Of a DNA stretch of 64,000 bases, positions 25,239-33,159 are shown piece by piece. The number at the start of each line of letters is the position of its first letter. The stretch's first letter is position 1. A program made the translations under genes and the position numbers. Origin of the DNA: Mesobacillus zeae (GTDB taxonomy: Bacteria > Bacillota > Bacilli > Bacillales > Cytobacillaceae); assembly GCF_003570705.1 (NCBI RefSeq), contig NZ_QWVT01000001.1, forward strand, positions 1 to 64,000, in the 5' to 3' direction. Below the pieces are notes generated by a model, which saw only the letters and a program-made list of their open reading frames with translations, had not been told where the DNA came from and searched no databases.

Positions 25239-26999
25239 TTATAACCATGACGGCTTATCTTGTAATTGTCGTTTCGCTCTCTTTATTGAGCTTATCGAAA
25301 TTTCGAGGCTGTCAATGGCGTCATCGTGTTCGCCTTGCCCGTAGCGCTCAAACTGTTCGAGCATAATGCGATGCTTACGGCAGAACCGAATCTTTTTCGA
25401 CTCTATGTCTGGCATCATTGACTCAATACGCAATTCTTTCCGTGATCTTTGGTAAACCTTCTTTACGCGATTGTGTGCCGGATAGCCTGCGAACTGTAAC
25501 GCTTCTTTCAATTTATCTACGAAGAACTCCTGCGCAGCCACGCTTTCCGCGCCAATTACGTCAGGTTGCCATTTAATCGTTAATTTCGTTATAGCCTTCA
25601 TAAACTCATCCGGGTGAATACGCTCCGCATACGAATCCGCTACGTAAATTGCGCCACTTTCCTTATGCTTCGCAACTACGGTTACTGCTGAGTAATCTCC
25701 ACGTTCTTTTCCGAGGGCGAAATCGACGCCCATTGAAATCGTGTATTGATTATGCGGAAATTGTTTGTCCGGTTCATTGTCGTCCCAATACGTAAAGGTT
25801 TCCGGATTAAATACCATGTTTTCTTCGTCTATCGGATTATTCTGATACTCCGTGTTAAAGGCTTTGCTTCCGTTGTCCCATCGCCAAGTCATTAGCTTCC
25901 AAATAGACTGAAACTCCGACCATAATACCTTTACGCCGTTATTCATTTCGTCGAAATTCTCTTTATAGAAAGCCTCGGCGTCGATACGTCTGTTAGGATT
26001 CTCGCGTTCGATATATATTTCGCGACACTGTTCCCATAAGTCACCGCGTTCAGGCGGATTTATTATCGCCCTATATACGCGCGTTTCGAAGTCAGACCGC
26101 TTATATAAGATGTTCATTAATAAGCTGTCATAGTGAACAGTAGTGCCCATTATCACGAAGGCTGTCTTCTCGCCCTTTGGGTCACCGAGAGGCATTACGA
26201 CAGAACTGAACCAATCACGTAGTTTAGTTCGTTGCTCCGGAGTAGCCGCATTAGTCTTTGCGTCCTCTAAGTCATCACACGTAATTAAATCCGGACGAGA
26301 ACCATTCCAATTTCGTCCACGAAGCGCTTGACCTGTCGAGGCTGCTTCAATCTTCGTTAATTGTCGTTTTTGCTCTCCGCGTGGTTCCCATGTTATGAAC
26401 TCCGCACTATTATCTTTCGGATTTTCTTGTTGCTTTATCGAAAGTAACGGGCCAAAGTCGGCGCGTAGCTTCTCGTTGAACTTTAACTGCGTCGCCAACC
26501 ACTCTAAGTTCGGTCCTGATACGGAAGGAGTTTCCGAAATAATGATAATGTATTTACGTTTGCGGTAAACTGTTTCGTGTAACGGGAACGCCTTAGTTAA
26601 ATACGTCGACTTACCATGCGACCTCGCTACGGCTACTGCAGTCTTAGCGTTTGGCTTCGTCGTCGATACTTCGTTCATTATTTCGCAAATTTCCTTATGG
26701 AACTCCGCCGCATCTTCGCGATTGGTTACGTCAAACCCTTCCCAGTTACCTGCGTTGCCGGGATTCTTGGCCTCCGAAAAATATTCGATGGAAAATTCGA
26801 GCAGGTCGCGCTCGCAACGGTGAATCCGTTCAAGCCTCGCCAATTCCTTACAAGCCGCCAGGTAGTCCGCCATTGTATCAGCATCCATTTCGCCTACGTC
26901 CGGATACTTTGCGTCAAGCGCCTCTTTATATTCTCGGTAGGTGGCGATTATATCAGCACGTTCTGCTGACTCGACCCACCTGTTACCGAACCATGCGAT
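25239..26999 (-). CDS. terL: Terminase large subunit
   Basis: The enzyme has an ATPase part (Walker A ARSHGKST, Walker B LITCDDLED) and a nuclease part beginning SMGVDFALGKERGDYSAVTVV. It packages DNA through the portal. The first ATG (26888) has a poor ribosome site, but the frame stays open upstream with coding-like residues (NRWVESAERADIIATYREYK). A strong AGGAGG (27013-27008) lies 8 nt before an ATC at 26999 and 5 nt before an ATT at 27002. No ATG, GTG or TTG lies between. The longer form (about 586 residues, ATC start) is given here; the ATG form has 549. Confidence 0.9.
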   Translation of the reverse strand: MAWFGNRWVESAERADIIATYREYKEALDAKYPDVGEMDADTMADYLAACKELARLERIHRCERDLLEFSIEYFSEAKNPGNAGNWEGFDVTNREDAAEFHKEICEIMNEVSTTKPNAKTAVAVARSHGKSTYLTKAFPLHETVYRKRKYIIIISETPSVSGPNLEWLATQLKFNEKLRADFGPLLSIKQQENPKDNSAEFITWEPRGEQKRQLTKIEAASTGQALRGRNWNGSRPDLITCDDLEDAKTNAATPEQRTKLRDWFSSVVMPLGDPKGEKTAFVIMGTTVHYDSLLMNILYKRSDFETRVYRAIINPPERGDLWEQCREIYIERENPNRRIDAEAFYKENFDEMNNGVKVLWSEFQSIWKLMTWRWDNGSKAFNTEYQNNPIDEENMVFNPETFTYWDDNEPDKQFPHNQYTISMGVDFALGKERGDYSAVTVVAKHKESGAIYVADSYAERIHPDEFMKAITKLTIKWQPDVIGAESVAAQEFFVDKLKEALQFAGYPAHNRVKKVYQRSRKELRIESMMPDIESKKIRFCRKHRIMLEQFERYGQGEHDDAIDSLEISISSIKRAKRQLQDKPSWL

Positions 27000-27194
27000 A
27001 ATAATCGCCTCCTTTTCGTTTTATTTGCGCCAGAAATCGACGCTATGTAAAACGATTAACCACATCGTTTGTGATTTGCCCCATTTGCTCGGTTATTAAC
27101 CGGCTCAATTCCAGGTCAAAACTGCGAATCTTCCCCGTAACACTGCGCTCAGTTGCGCTGGACGCTGTGGTCCATAAATATCGTTAGATTACGT

Positions 27195-27223
27195 TTGACT
27201 TTCGTTTATGTATCGTTTATTAT
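27195..27223 (+). promoter_or_regulatory. SigmaA-type promoter for the recombinase cassette
   Basis: TTGACT (27195-27200), a 17-nt spacer and TATTAT (27218-27223) lie upstream of the two plus-strand genes. It is divergent from terL. Confidence 0.75.
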
Positions 27224-27260
27224 GAATGTAACAAAACATTTGAAGGAGTTGTATTCGAAA

Positions 27261-27452
27261 ATGATTAACGAAACGTTAGAATTCTATAAAAGTAAGTTGA
27301 GCCGAAAAGAAGCGCTACTTTCAAAATTACAAGCTAAAGAAAATAACCTAGATTACGAAATGGCTCCGAATGAAACAATCCAATTGCACGTACTGCAAGC
27401 CGAAGTGAGAATGCTTAAAGAATTCGTAGAGGACTTAGGCGATTTAGCGTGA
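27261..27452 (+). CDS. Small coiled-coil protein preceding the recombinase
   Basis: This encodes 63 residues from ATG 27261, with AAGGAG 12 nt upstream. The helical, charged sequence (FYKSKLSRKEALLSKLQAKE, LHVLQAEVRMLKEFVEDL) suggests a small dimer. Its stop overlaps the GTG of the recombinase, so the two are co-translated. It could be a directionality or accessory factor, but nothing in the sequence proves that. Confidence 0.65.
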   Translation: MINETLEFYKSKLSRKEALLSKLQAKENNLDYEMAPNETIQLHVLQAEVRMLKEFVEDLGDLA

Positions 27453-27973
27453 ACGAAGTCCAACCGATTAAATCAATCCGCGACATTAGCCGTATGAAAA
27501 AGGCGATGCACGGGCGCGACCTCCTACTATTTACGCTAGGCATTAATACGGCGCTAAGGATTAGCGACTTGCTTACGTTAACTGCCACCGATGTTGCTGG
27601 CGATTATATTACGCTACATGAAGGCAAGACCGGCAAGTCTAAGCGTATTAAGATTAACGCCGTTGCTCGCAAAGCTATTAACGAGTTAGCGCCGGCTGAT
27701 GGGCCGTTGTTCCCTTCGCGAAAAGGTGGCAAGGCGATTAGTCGTGTGCAGGCTTACCGTTTGTTGAACGCAGCCGCCAATCGTGCTGGCGTTAATATTG
27801 AAATCGGCTGCCATTCGCTGAGGAAGACAGCCGGCTTTCATACATATAAGAAGACCGGCGACATTGCGCAGGTCATGCGTATGTTAAACCACGCGACCGA
27901 GCGCGACACCTTGAAATATATCGGGATCACACAAGGGACAATCGATGAGACTTACGAAACACTTTGCTTGTAA
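27449..27973 (+). CDS. Tyrosine recombinase, catalytic domain only
   Basis: The 174-residue protein shows the tyrosine recombinase residues: Arg37 (ALRISDLL), Lys near 60-63 (HEGKTGKSKR), HSLRKTAG (His122, Arg125), His148 and Tyr157 (LKYIGIT). It lacks the arm-binding and core-binding N-terminal domains of normal integrases, so it is closer to minimal Xer-like or SPbeta-region recombinases. It may integrate the prophage with a helper, or resolve plasmid multimers. It sits between terL and terS in reverse orientation with its own promoter and terminator. Confidence 0.88.
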   Translation: MNEVQPIKSIRDISRMKKAMHGRDLLLFTLGINTALRISDLLTLTATDVAGDYITLHEGKTGKSKRIKINAVARKAINELAPADGPLFPSRKGGKAISRVQAYRLLNAAANRAGVNIEIGCHSLRKTAGFHTYKKTGDIAQVMRMLNHATERDTLKYIGITQGTIDETYETLCL

Positions 27974-27976
27974 AAA

Positions 27977-28017
27977 TACGAAGAGCCTCCGCTTAATTGA
28001 CGGAGGTTTTTTCGTAT
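27977..28017 (+). terminator. Terminator after the recombinase
   Basis: CCTCCG/CGGAGG (27986-27991, 28001-28006) is followed by six Ts. An outer ATACGAA/TTCGTAT pair (27977-27983, 28011-28017) makes it usable on both strands. Confidence 0.88.
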
Positions 28018-28027
28018 GGCGTGCGCT

Positions 28028-28210
28028 TTAACCTCGAGTAAACGCCCAGAATACGTATAGCACCAAAGGCCATCCGACAACTACTGGGATACTTTCGCGA
28101 ATACTGTTCAATCTATACGCCGGATCAACGTAAATGAAATTTAACGTAGATGTTACGATGATTCCTACCGTAAAATAGACGAGACTGACGATAAGTACGG
28201 CCGTTAGCAT
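28028..28210 (-). CDS. Small two-helix membrane protein
   Basis: This encodes 60 residues from ATG 28210, with GGAAGGAGG 8 nt upstream. It has helices at about 1-24 and 40-57. It is convergent with the recombinase gene. No family was recognised. Confidence 0.65.
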   Translation of the reverse strand: MLTAVLIVSLVYFTVGIIVTSTLNFIYVDPAYRLNSIRESIPVVVGWPLVLYVFWAFTRG

Positions 28211-28652
28211 ACGTTTTCCTCCTTCCGTTAAAGCCAAAGCGAAAATTTTGTACGCCGATTTGTCGTTGGTTAGAAAACGCACATCTGACGGTAGCCCTTT
28301 GGGGGGTTTCCGCCAATGTATGGCGCATTCATAACGTTGTATAACATAAGTAACTCGAACGCATTGTGTTACATTAAGAATCGCTTTACACCAACGTTAA
28401 CGGCGCTCAATGAACGCTGCTAAGTTTATGCATCGTAAGAACAGCGATACAACAACGTTCAGCATGCCGTATGAATCCGCCTCGACTGCATACAATCGTG
28501 CATATTCTAGCGCAGGCTCAAAGCGTTCCGGGCGTGTGTCCGCCAGGAGCCTCGTGCAGGTAATCCGAGACCCTTACGCTACCGAAGTCCGACATAGACG
28601 CCACACCTACCGCACGCTATTCCGTGTTCCTTCTACTATATGTCCGCACTAT
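28211..28652. other. Gene-free stretch downstream of terS
   Basis: No convincing gene was seen in these roughly 440 bp. A long plus-strand open frame here is mostly antisense to terS. The stretch holds several AACGTT palindromes (near 28332, 28393, 28455) and a GTTGTATAAC hairpin. Its position beside terS and the recombinase makes it a candidate for a packaging (pac/cos) or attachment site, but neither can be shown from sequence alone. Confidence 0.4.
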
Positions 28653-29042
28653 CTACGTATCGGACCGCTCACCGCCACGTATCCGTTCAATCTCCGCCCT
28701 CATGCTGTCGATATCTGCCGCATCCCCCTTGCTAGCTACCTCGACCTTCTCCGTCAACATGCCGTGCAGCTGTACGACTGTGCGGAAAGCCGCCGCATTG
28801 CCTGTCTCGATAATGTTATCGATCATAGAATCGAACATGTCCGGCAGCCTGTCGGTCGTATTGCGCACCACTGCGTTCTTGATAGCGTCGTTAAATTCGT
28901 CCAGCTTCTTCCACTCGAATAGTGTCGACTTAGCAACGCCTACCTCTTTCGCCACTTCCTCATACGTCATGCCTGCGCGTTTAGGCTGCGATAATATCGT
29001 AATAGCCGCCCATTGTTTTTCGTTGAGTATACGTTTTGCCAT
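28653..29042 (-). CDS. terS: Terminase small subunit (phBC6A51-type HTH)
   Basis: The 129-residue protein begins AKRILNEKQWAAITILSQP and has an HTH (MTYEEVAKEVGVAKSTLFEWKK, about 24-46) followed by an oligomerising helical part. This is the phBC6A51-type small terminase. It recognises phage DNA for packaging. GGAGGCGA precedes the ATG. Confidence 0.83.
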   Translation of the reverse strand: MAKRILNEKQWAAITILSQPKRAGMTYEEVAKEVGVAKSTLFEWKKLDEFNDAIKNAVVRNTTDRLPDMFDSMIDNIIETGNAAAFRTVVQLHGMLTEKVEVASKGDAADIDSMRAEIERIRGGERSDT

Positions 29043-29061
29043 CGTTATCGCCTCCGTTTGA

Positions 29062-29220
29062 TTAGTCGGACTCGGTGTCCGCTATTGTCCGATTATCTCT
29101 TCGTACTATATACCGCGAAACAGCGTAAATGTTGACGAATATATGTACGCAGTGATTAGCGAGAAGTCTTACGACTTCAAGACCTTGTAGTCCGGCCCAA
29201 AAAGCGAGCCGTCCTACCAT
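29062..29220 (-). CDS. Small protein upstream of terS
   Basis: A 52-residue frame with AAAGGA 9 nt before ATG 29220. It has one hydrophobic stretch (about 18-38, VVRLLANHCVHIFVNIYAV) and a charged tail (YIVRRDNRTIADTESD). It ends about 20 nt before the terS start. No family was recognised; a coding role is supported by its ribosome site and spacing. Confidence 0.5.
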   Translation of the reverse strand: MVGRLAFWAGLQGLEVVRLLANHCVHIFVNIYAVSRYIVRRDNRTIADTESD

Positions 29221-29308
29221 ATTGTCATATCCTTTAACGTCGGTATTTAAAAGAATAAATAATCATGGCGCCGAATGACTGTTCTTTAGGAATGAAGGCG
29301 CAGGGTAG

Positions 29309-29450
29309 TGTATTTATATATATATAATATATATAATCCCGAGCCAAAAACGGCTGTATCCCTTGCGGCTGTAGGCTCGAAGCCACTTTTCGGATGTCCG
29401 AATGAAAACACACTTTTAGGCGAAAGTGTCCGAATGAAAACACACTTTTA
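29309..29450. repeat. AT-rich tract plus 24-bp direct repeats: candidate origin
   Basis: Two exact 24-bp copies starting TGTCCGAATGAAAAC (29395-29418, 29427-29450) repeat with a 32-bp period. Parts of the unit (CACTTTT...GTCCGAAT) recur just outside, giving about 2.5 copies. Next to them lies an almost pure AT block (29311-29337) and a hairpin with CGAGCC/GGCTCG arms (29340-29380). All of this is immediately downstream of the RepL-like gene, the layout of an iteron-type plasmid origin. Confidence 0.5.
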
Positions 29451-30311
29451 TTGGAGTCCGAATATCCCTCGCGTTGTTGCGTCGTAATCATCACGGTCAG
29501 CCCTGCGGAATATCGACGGATTCAACATATAAAACGTGCCGTCAGTCGCCGTCGTCACTTTCGCAAATACCGACTTCCCGTCGTAAATCATTCTCGTTGT
29601 TGCCCTTGATATAACTTGCGGGGTCACTCCGATTGCTTCAGCCAGTGACTTACGGTTGTGCTTTACGACTGCCCTCGCGTCCTTTTCGTTAGGGTTTTCG
29701 CAAAGGATATTCGAGTCAACGTGAATATACGGAATCAGCCGGTAAAGCAGCCCGACATCGTGAGCGCTGACATCTTTATACATTTCGCGTAGTTGCGTAA
29801 TATAGGTGCGGACCACTCGCTCGCCTTCCGTTCTGCCTCGGAAATGAAAGCCTTTCTCGACGTAGTAGCCGTCGTCTTTCTTTTTAATGATTCCGTGGTT
29901 TAAGCAAGCGTCCAGGAAGTCTGTAAAGGTCGAGCGCTTGGATTTCGGAAGGTTGAGCGCCTTTTGCATTTCGGCAGGCGTTAATGGCGTTGAGTCCTTT
30001 TCGGATCGTACAAGGAGTCCGTTCCAATTGACGTGACTAGTTAATACGAGCAGATACCCGCATTGAGCCGGTGTAAGTGCGTTGGCAACGTAGTGCATGC
30101 GTTCGATTACGCTGAAGAAGAACGACTCCTTGCGCCCTTCCCCTTTTTGCTTCATTATTCGCTTAACTGTTTCGCGTTGCTCTACTGATTGAATAAAGAA
30201 AGGCTTGCCGGTTTCATCACGTCCATAATTGCCGTTGGTGCGCGTAATTGATCCTCGCGGCGCTCCGCTTACTAGTTTGGATAGGCTTTCGTTTAGTTGG
30301 CGCTTATTCAT
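29448..30311 (-). CDS. RepL/MarR-like replication initiator protein
   Basis: This encodes 287 residues from ATG 30311, behind GAGGAG. It contains a winged-helix part with LTPAQCGYLLVLTSHVNWNG, PLTPAEMQKALNLPKSKRS and HGIIKKKDDGYYVEKGFHF, and a second HTH (KSLAEAIGVTPQVISRATTRM). The first part resembles Firmicute plasmid initiators of the RepL/MarR-like group. The 3' end runs into the direct repeats. It may drive plasmid-like replication of the prophage or regulate nearby genes. Confidence 0.68.
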   Translation of the reverse strand: MNKRQLNESLSKLVSGAPRGSITRTNGNYGRDETGKPFFIQSVEQRETVKRIMKQKGEGRKESFFFSVIERMHYVANALTPAQCGYLLVLTSHVNWNGLLVRSEKDSTPLTPAEMQKALNLPKSKRSTFTDFLDACLNHGIIKKKDDGYYVEKGFHFRGRTEGERVVRTYITQLREMYKDVSAHDVGLLYRLIPYIHVDSNILCENPNEKDARAVVKHNRKSLAEAIGVTPQVISRATTRMIYDGKSVFAKVTTATDGTFYMLNPSIFRRADRDDYDATTRGIFGLQ

Positions 30312-30555
30312 TTTCGTCACACTCCTCGTCGAAAACAAATACCAGCCTACCCTCCATAACAGCGCGGAATATATCGATAATTAATGCTTTTATATCCTTT
30401 CGAGACACACCCCAGTTTTTCCGCGGACTATACGTTTTACAAAACTCGATTGATATCCTCCCAGCAACCTTGTCGATGTTATCGTTGTTAACTGATTTGA
30501 AGTTTACCCTAACGGCCACATAATCCATAATTAAATTAGCAATCTCTTTATTCAC
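30304..30555 (-). CDS. Small hypothetical phage protein
   Basis: The 83-residue product starts at GTG with AAAGGAG upstream. It is helical (ADYVAVRVNFK-like core, DIKALIIDIFRAVME) with an acidic end. It overlaps the RepL-like gene by 8 nt and is probably co-translated with it. Unknown function. Confidence 0.65.
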   Translation of the reverse strand: MNKEIANLIMDYVAVRVNFKSVNNDNIDKVAGRISIEFCKTYSPRKNWGVSRKDIKALIIDIFRAVMEGRLVFVFDEECDENE

Positions 30556-30581
30556 TCCAACGTCTCCTTTTCGTTTAAAAT

Positions 30582-30603
30582 TAAAAAGCCCGCCGAAGCG
30601 AGC
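30582..30603 (-). terminator. Terminator with UUCG tetraloop
   Basis: GCTCGC-TTCG-GCGGGC (30603-30588) followed by five Ts: a compact stem with a stable UUCG loop. It separates the AT-rich small genes from the RepL-like operon. Confidence 0.85.
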
Positions 30604-30635
30604 GTGGTTGTTTCGTAATTTGTTCGAAGTGCGAA

Positions 30636-30920
30636 TTACCCTTCTGCATTGTCATAATCTAAAGTCGACCTATAAACCGTAATTATTTCTCCTTCAAAGC
30701 CTGTTTTTAGGGCATAATTTTTGCTTGACCAACATTCTTCGTTTTCACCGTTGTACACAATATCCATAACAACAGGAGGAAATAATGGCACTCTATATCC
30801 TCTTGTTTCCTTAACATATTTTTCAGCTTGTTCAGAGAAGTCATTTTCATCTTTAAAGTTATGAATATCACTTAGTACAATTTCTCCATCCCAATCTTCC
30901 ATAAAACCGTGTACTGTCAT
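30636..30920 (-). CDS. Hypothetical acidic protein in an AT-rich block
   Basis: This encodes 94 residues from ATG 30920, behind AAAGGAG. The product is acidic and beta-rich (GFMEDWDGEIVLSDIHNF, GFEGEIITVYRSTLDYD). No family was recognised. This block (30.6-31.6 kb) is lower in GC than its surroundings. Confidence 0.6.
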   Translation of the reverse strand: MTVHGFMEDWDGEIVLSDIHNFKDENDFSEQAEKYVKETRGYRVPLFPPVVMDIVYNGENEECWSSKNYALKTGFEGEIITVYRSTLDYDNAEG

Positions 30921-30989
30921 TTTTAATTCTCCTTTCTTGAATATGACTTTTCCAACGTTTGCAATTGCACATTTCCACATAAGTGTGTA

Positions 30990-31115
30990 TTACTTAATAA
31001 TTCTTGATAGCTTTCTAATAGTCCATTCTGCGATTTTAAAAATTCCCATCCTACCTAATACAATATTTAAGTGTCTTTTTAATCTTTTCACCTGAAAATA
31101 AAGAGTATCATGCAT
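30990..31115 (-). CDS. Small basic protein
   Basis: A 41-residue frame from ATG 31115 with AAAGGGCGG upstream. The sequence is strongly basic and amphipathic (QVKRLKRHLNIVLGRMGIFK). It fits the spacing of the small-gene array. Unknown; the short length leaves doubt. Confidence 0.45.
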   Translation of the reverse strand: MHDTLYFQVKRLKRHLNIVLGRMGIFKIAEWTIRKLSRIIK

Positions 31116-31157
31116 TTCAAACCGCCCTTTCCTTCGTAATTTGTTCTAACTGGTGTA

Positions 31158-31307
31158 CTATTCTATTTCATCTGAAAGAGTAGGGAATCCATAATTCAAA
31201 AAATAATCATCAAAGTCGTATTCCTTTTCGTCACCGCATTTGGTGCATTCTGCAATTACAATTGAAGAATTATAACAACAAACTTCGTAATGATGTTCAC
31301 ACTTCAT
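31158..31307 (-). CDS. Small Zn-ribbon-like protein
   Basis: A 49-residue frame from ATG 31307 with AAGGAGG upstream. Cys3/His5-His6 and CTKC (Cys21, Cys24) suggest a single zinc-binding knuckle, followed by an acidic tail (DFDDYFLNYG). The strong ribosome site and paired cysteines support a real gene. Confidence 0.6.
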   Translation of the reverse strand: MKCEHHYEVCCYNSSIVIAECTKCGDEKEYDFDDYFLNYGFPTLSDEIE

Positions 31308-31343
31308 TGTTTGTTCCTCCTTTTATTGCGCTTTAGAATCGGA

Positions 31344-31556
31344 CTAAGACATACTGATTGGTTTGGAATCAACTTTTCTATCTTTCAGCCATCTCTTAGG
31401 TTTTTCTTTGTAGACAGGTTCTCTGTTTTCTGCAATTGCTACCATCAATTCCATACCGTTATATATTCCGAACATGTACTCGTCATAATTCCAATTGCCA
31501 CTATAACCTTGAATTTTTAATGATTCTTTCATTGCTTCAATTTGATTTTTATTCAT
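31344..31556 (-). CDS. Conserved small phage protein
   Basis: This 70-residue protein begins MNKNQIEAMKESLKIQGYSG and continues NWNYDEYMFGIYNGMELMVA. The pattern recurs in small proteins of Staphylococcus, Listeria and Bacillus phages. Function unknown. Confidence 0.7.
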   Translation of the reverse strand: MNKNQIEAMKESLKIQGYSGNWNYDEYMFGIYNGMELMVAIAENREPVYKEKPKRWLKDRKVDSKPISMS

Positions 31557-31812
31557 TTTTCTTTCTCCTTTTTAATGCAGATTTTTTGTCAGTTATTCAG
31601 CAAGCGCCGAAGCGCCCGCGAAATCGTTTCTTCTTAAGACATAGATACGAAACGTGCCAAAAGTTGACGTCTCTTCATCCTACAGTCCGTACTAGTTCCG
31701 AAAAGTTGACGTTTTGCCCCCTCTTAACGTATACACAACTGAGGCGCCCATTGTTGATGCCACTCTTAACGTAAGAACACAAAACAGCGTAAAAGTTGAT
31801 GTCCATTCTCTA
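31557..31812. repeat. Non-coding stretch with repeated AAAAGTTGAYGT boxes
   Basis: No gene was seen. AAAAGTTGACGT occurs at 31659-31670 and 31701-31712 and AAAAGTTGATGT at 31791-31802; a shorter TTGATG lies at 31754. The spacing is about 42, 48 and 42 bp, and CTCTTAACGTA recurs at about 31720 and 31763. These may be protein-binding boxes or a decayed tandem repeat. Confidence 0.4.
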
Positions 31813-32295
31813 TTAAGCGCGGCTGTCGCCTAATTTGTAGACAACAACCGGCTGTACTTTCGTAAACTCTACGTACCTATGTTTCCGTTCCTTATTACGA
31901 ATTCGGGACTTCTTATCTACGAATCTATTTTCATAATCAGTTCGTTTTCTCCGCGTCGGCACGCCGTGCTTTTGGCCATCCGCAGCATTTCCGTCCATAC
32001 CAGTCGTTGATTTAACCTCACGATTATCACGGCGATCAAACTGGCGCTCGCTCAAAAACGGATATTCAGTCTGCGATATTTTGTGCTCGTTAGTGTCCGT
32101 CAACTCCTCATGCAAACACAAATCAGCCAACCGCTCCAACGCCGTGCTGTCCGGCATTTCGCCAGCCTTTGCGAAGTAATCCTCGACCAGCGCCTCGATT
32201 TTAACTATGCGAACCTCTCGCGGCATTTCACCGCGCTTGGTCGCTTGTTGTAATTCCGTTATTGCTTCGTGTAGTTTCGTTTTATAGTCCGCCAT
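31813..32295 (-). CDS. Hypothetical basic/helical phage protein
   Basis: This encodes 160 residues from ATG 32295 (GGAGGCGGAG upstream; the ATG overlaps the stop of the preceding gene as TAATG). The N-terminal helical half (YKTKLHEAITELQQATKRGE) resembles small phage adaptor proteins. The C-terminal half is highly basic (RRKRTDYENRFVDKKSRIRN). No family was recognised. Confidence 0.6.
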   Translation of the reverse strand: MADYKTKLHEAITELQQATKRGEMPREVRIVKIEALVEDYFAKAGEMPDSTALERLADLCLHEELTDTNEHKISQTEYPFLSERQFDRRDNREVKSTTGMDGNAADGQKHGVPTRRKRTDYENRFVDKKSRIRNKERKHRYVEFTKVQPVVVYKLGDSRA

Positions 32296-32498
32296 TACTC
32301 CGCCTCCAATGCTTTCTCGTAACAGCTGCACTTATCCGCTAATTTATGCCAATCGCGCACATCTTTTACGAAGACATATCCGCCAATATCTATCCCGATT
32401 TTACCGTCGGCCGTTACGTGAATACTCGGCGCATAATAATCGTCTTTAGTTTCACGCCAAATTTCACGGTCAGTATTTACGTAAGCTTGTTCGCCCAT
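32295..32498 (-). CDS. Small hypothetical protein
   Basis: The 67-residue product (IHVTADGKIGIDIGGYVFVK, then WHKLADKCSCYEKAL) is beta-rich with a CSC pair. It overlaps both neighbours and is part of a tight run of small genes. Unknown. Confidence 0.62.
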   Translation of the reverse strand: MGEQAYVNTDREIWRETKDDYYAPSIHVTADGKIGIDIGGYVFVKDVRDWHKLADKCSCYEKALEAE

Positions 32499-32764
32499 TA
32501 TTCCGCCTCTTTCCTGTTGTAATATTCCGCCACCTTTAACGTATATTTGAATAATCCTTGGCGATAATTACCGTCTACAAATTTAATCACGCCTGTATTT
32601 ACGAGCGCTTCAGCCGAGCGAACCCGCACATAATTGATGATTACTCCGTTTTTATCACCAATCCATGCGCGATATCCGGGACCCTCATTCGTCCAAAGAT
32701 AAACGCCGTCCTCTCTTAATGCGGAAACTATTTGCGACTGATATTTCGATAATCCCTTAATCAT
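32498..32764 (-). CDS. Small hypothetical protein, possible winged helix
   Basis: The 88-residue product has a helical start (LSKYQSQIVSALREDGVYLW), beta strands and VRSAEALVNTGVIKF. This could be a winged-helix arrangement but no family was recognised. It overlaps both neighbours. Confidence 0.62.
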   Translation of the reverse strand: MIKGLSKYQSQIVSALREDGVYLWTNEGPGYRAWIGDKNGVIINYVRVRSAEALVNTGVIKFVDGNYRQGLFKYTLKVAEYYNRKEAE

Positions 32765-33159
32765 TCCGATTCCCCTTTCGTCGATAAAATCGTATATCCT
32801 TCGTCATGCCTTGACCAATACCAATAAACCTCCGATATTGCTTCGATTGCCCTGTCGAGTAAATGATTAACGGCGTCCTTCGCCAGTCCGCCCATCGCCT
32901 CGCCCGCCTTAGCCTGCGTTAGGTCATCCACGTAGACTAGCGTGAGTGCCTGACGCTGCCGGTCCGTTAAGCCTGCCTGATCTATTGCCGTAGCCATGTC
33001 GGTTAATAGAACAACCGCGTCATAGTCGCCTTGATACTGCCTACCTATCAAAGCGTGGTACTCCGAAAGTAATAGTTTGACACCCGCTGTACTGTCGAGT
33101 GCATAACGTTCGGCTAGGCGTCGTTCGCCTATGTGCATATCCCGTTTTACTGCGCCCAT
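32761..33159 (-). CDS. Sigma-70 region 4-like transcription regulator
   Basis: The 132-residue protein carries the C-terminal HTH LTDRQRQALTLVYVDDLTQAKAG with a recognition part LAKDAVNHLLDRAIEAI, as in sigma region 4 proteins such as phage late-gene activators. It has no region 2. It lies just upstream of the terminase/late region in transcription order, so it may switch on late genes. Confidence 0.68.
   Translation of the reverse strand: MGAVKRDMHIGERRLAERYALDSTAGVKLLLSEYHALIGRQYQGDYDAVVLLTDMATAIDQAGLTDRQRQALTLVYVDDLTQAKAGEAMGGLAKDAVNHLLDRAIEAISEVYWYWSRHDEGYTILSTKGESE

Noticed and set aside
28410-28922. Long plus-strand open frame (170 residues) across the terS region
   Set aside because: Most of it is antisense to terS and the remainder has no ribosome site or recognisable protein character.
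29119-29140. Near-copy of the 31.8-kb AAAGTTGAYG box
   Set aside because: Here the match lies within a small reading frame upstream of terS, and a single copy without spacing partners may be chance.
29395-29450. Direct repeats as a CRISPR array
   Set aside because: There are only two full copies with an 8-bp gap, no spacers and no cas genes.
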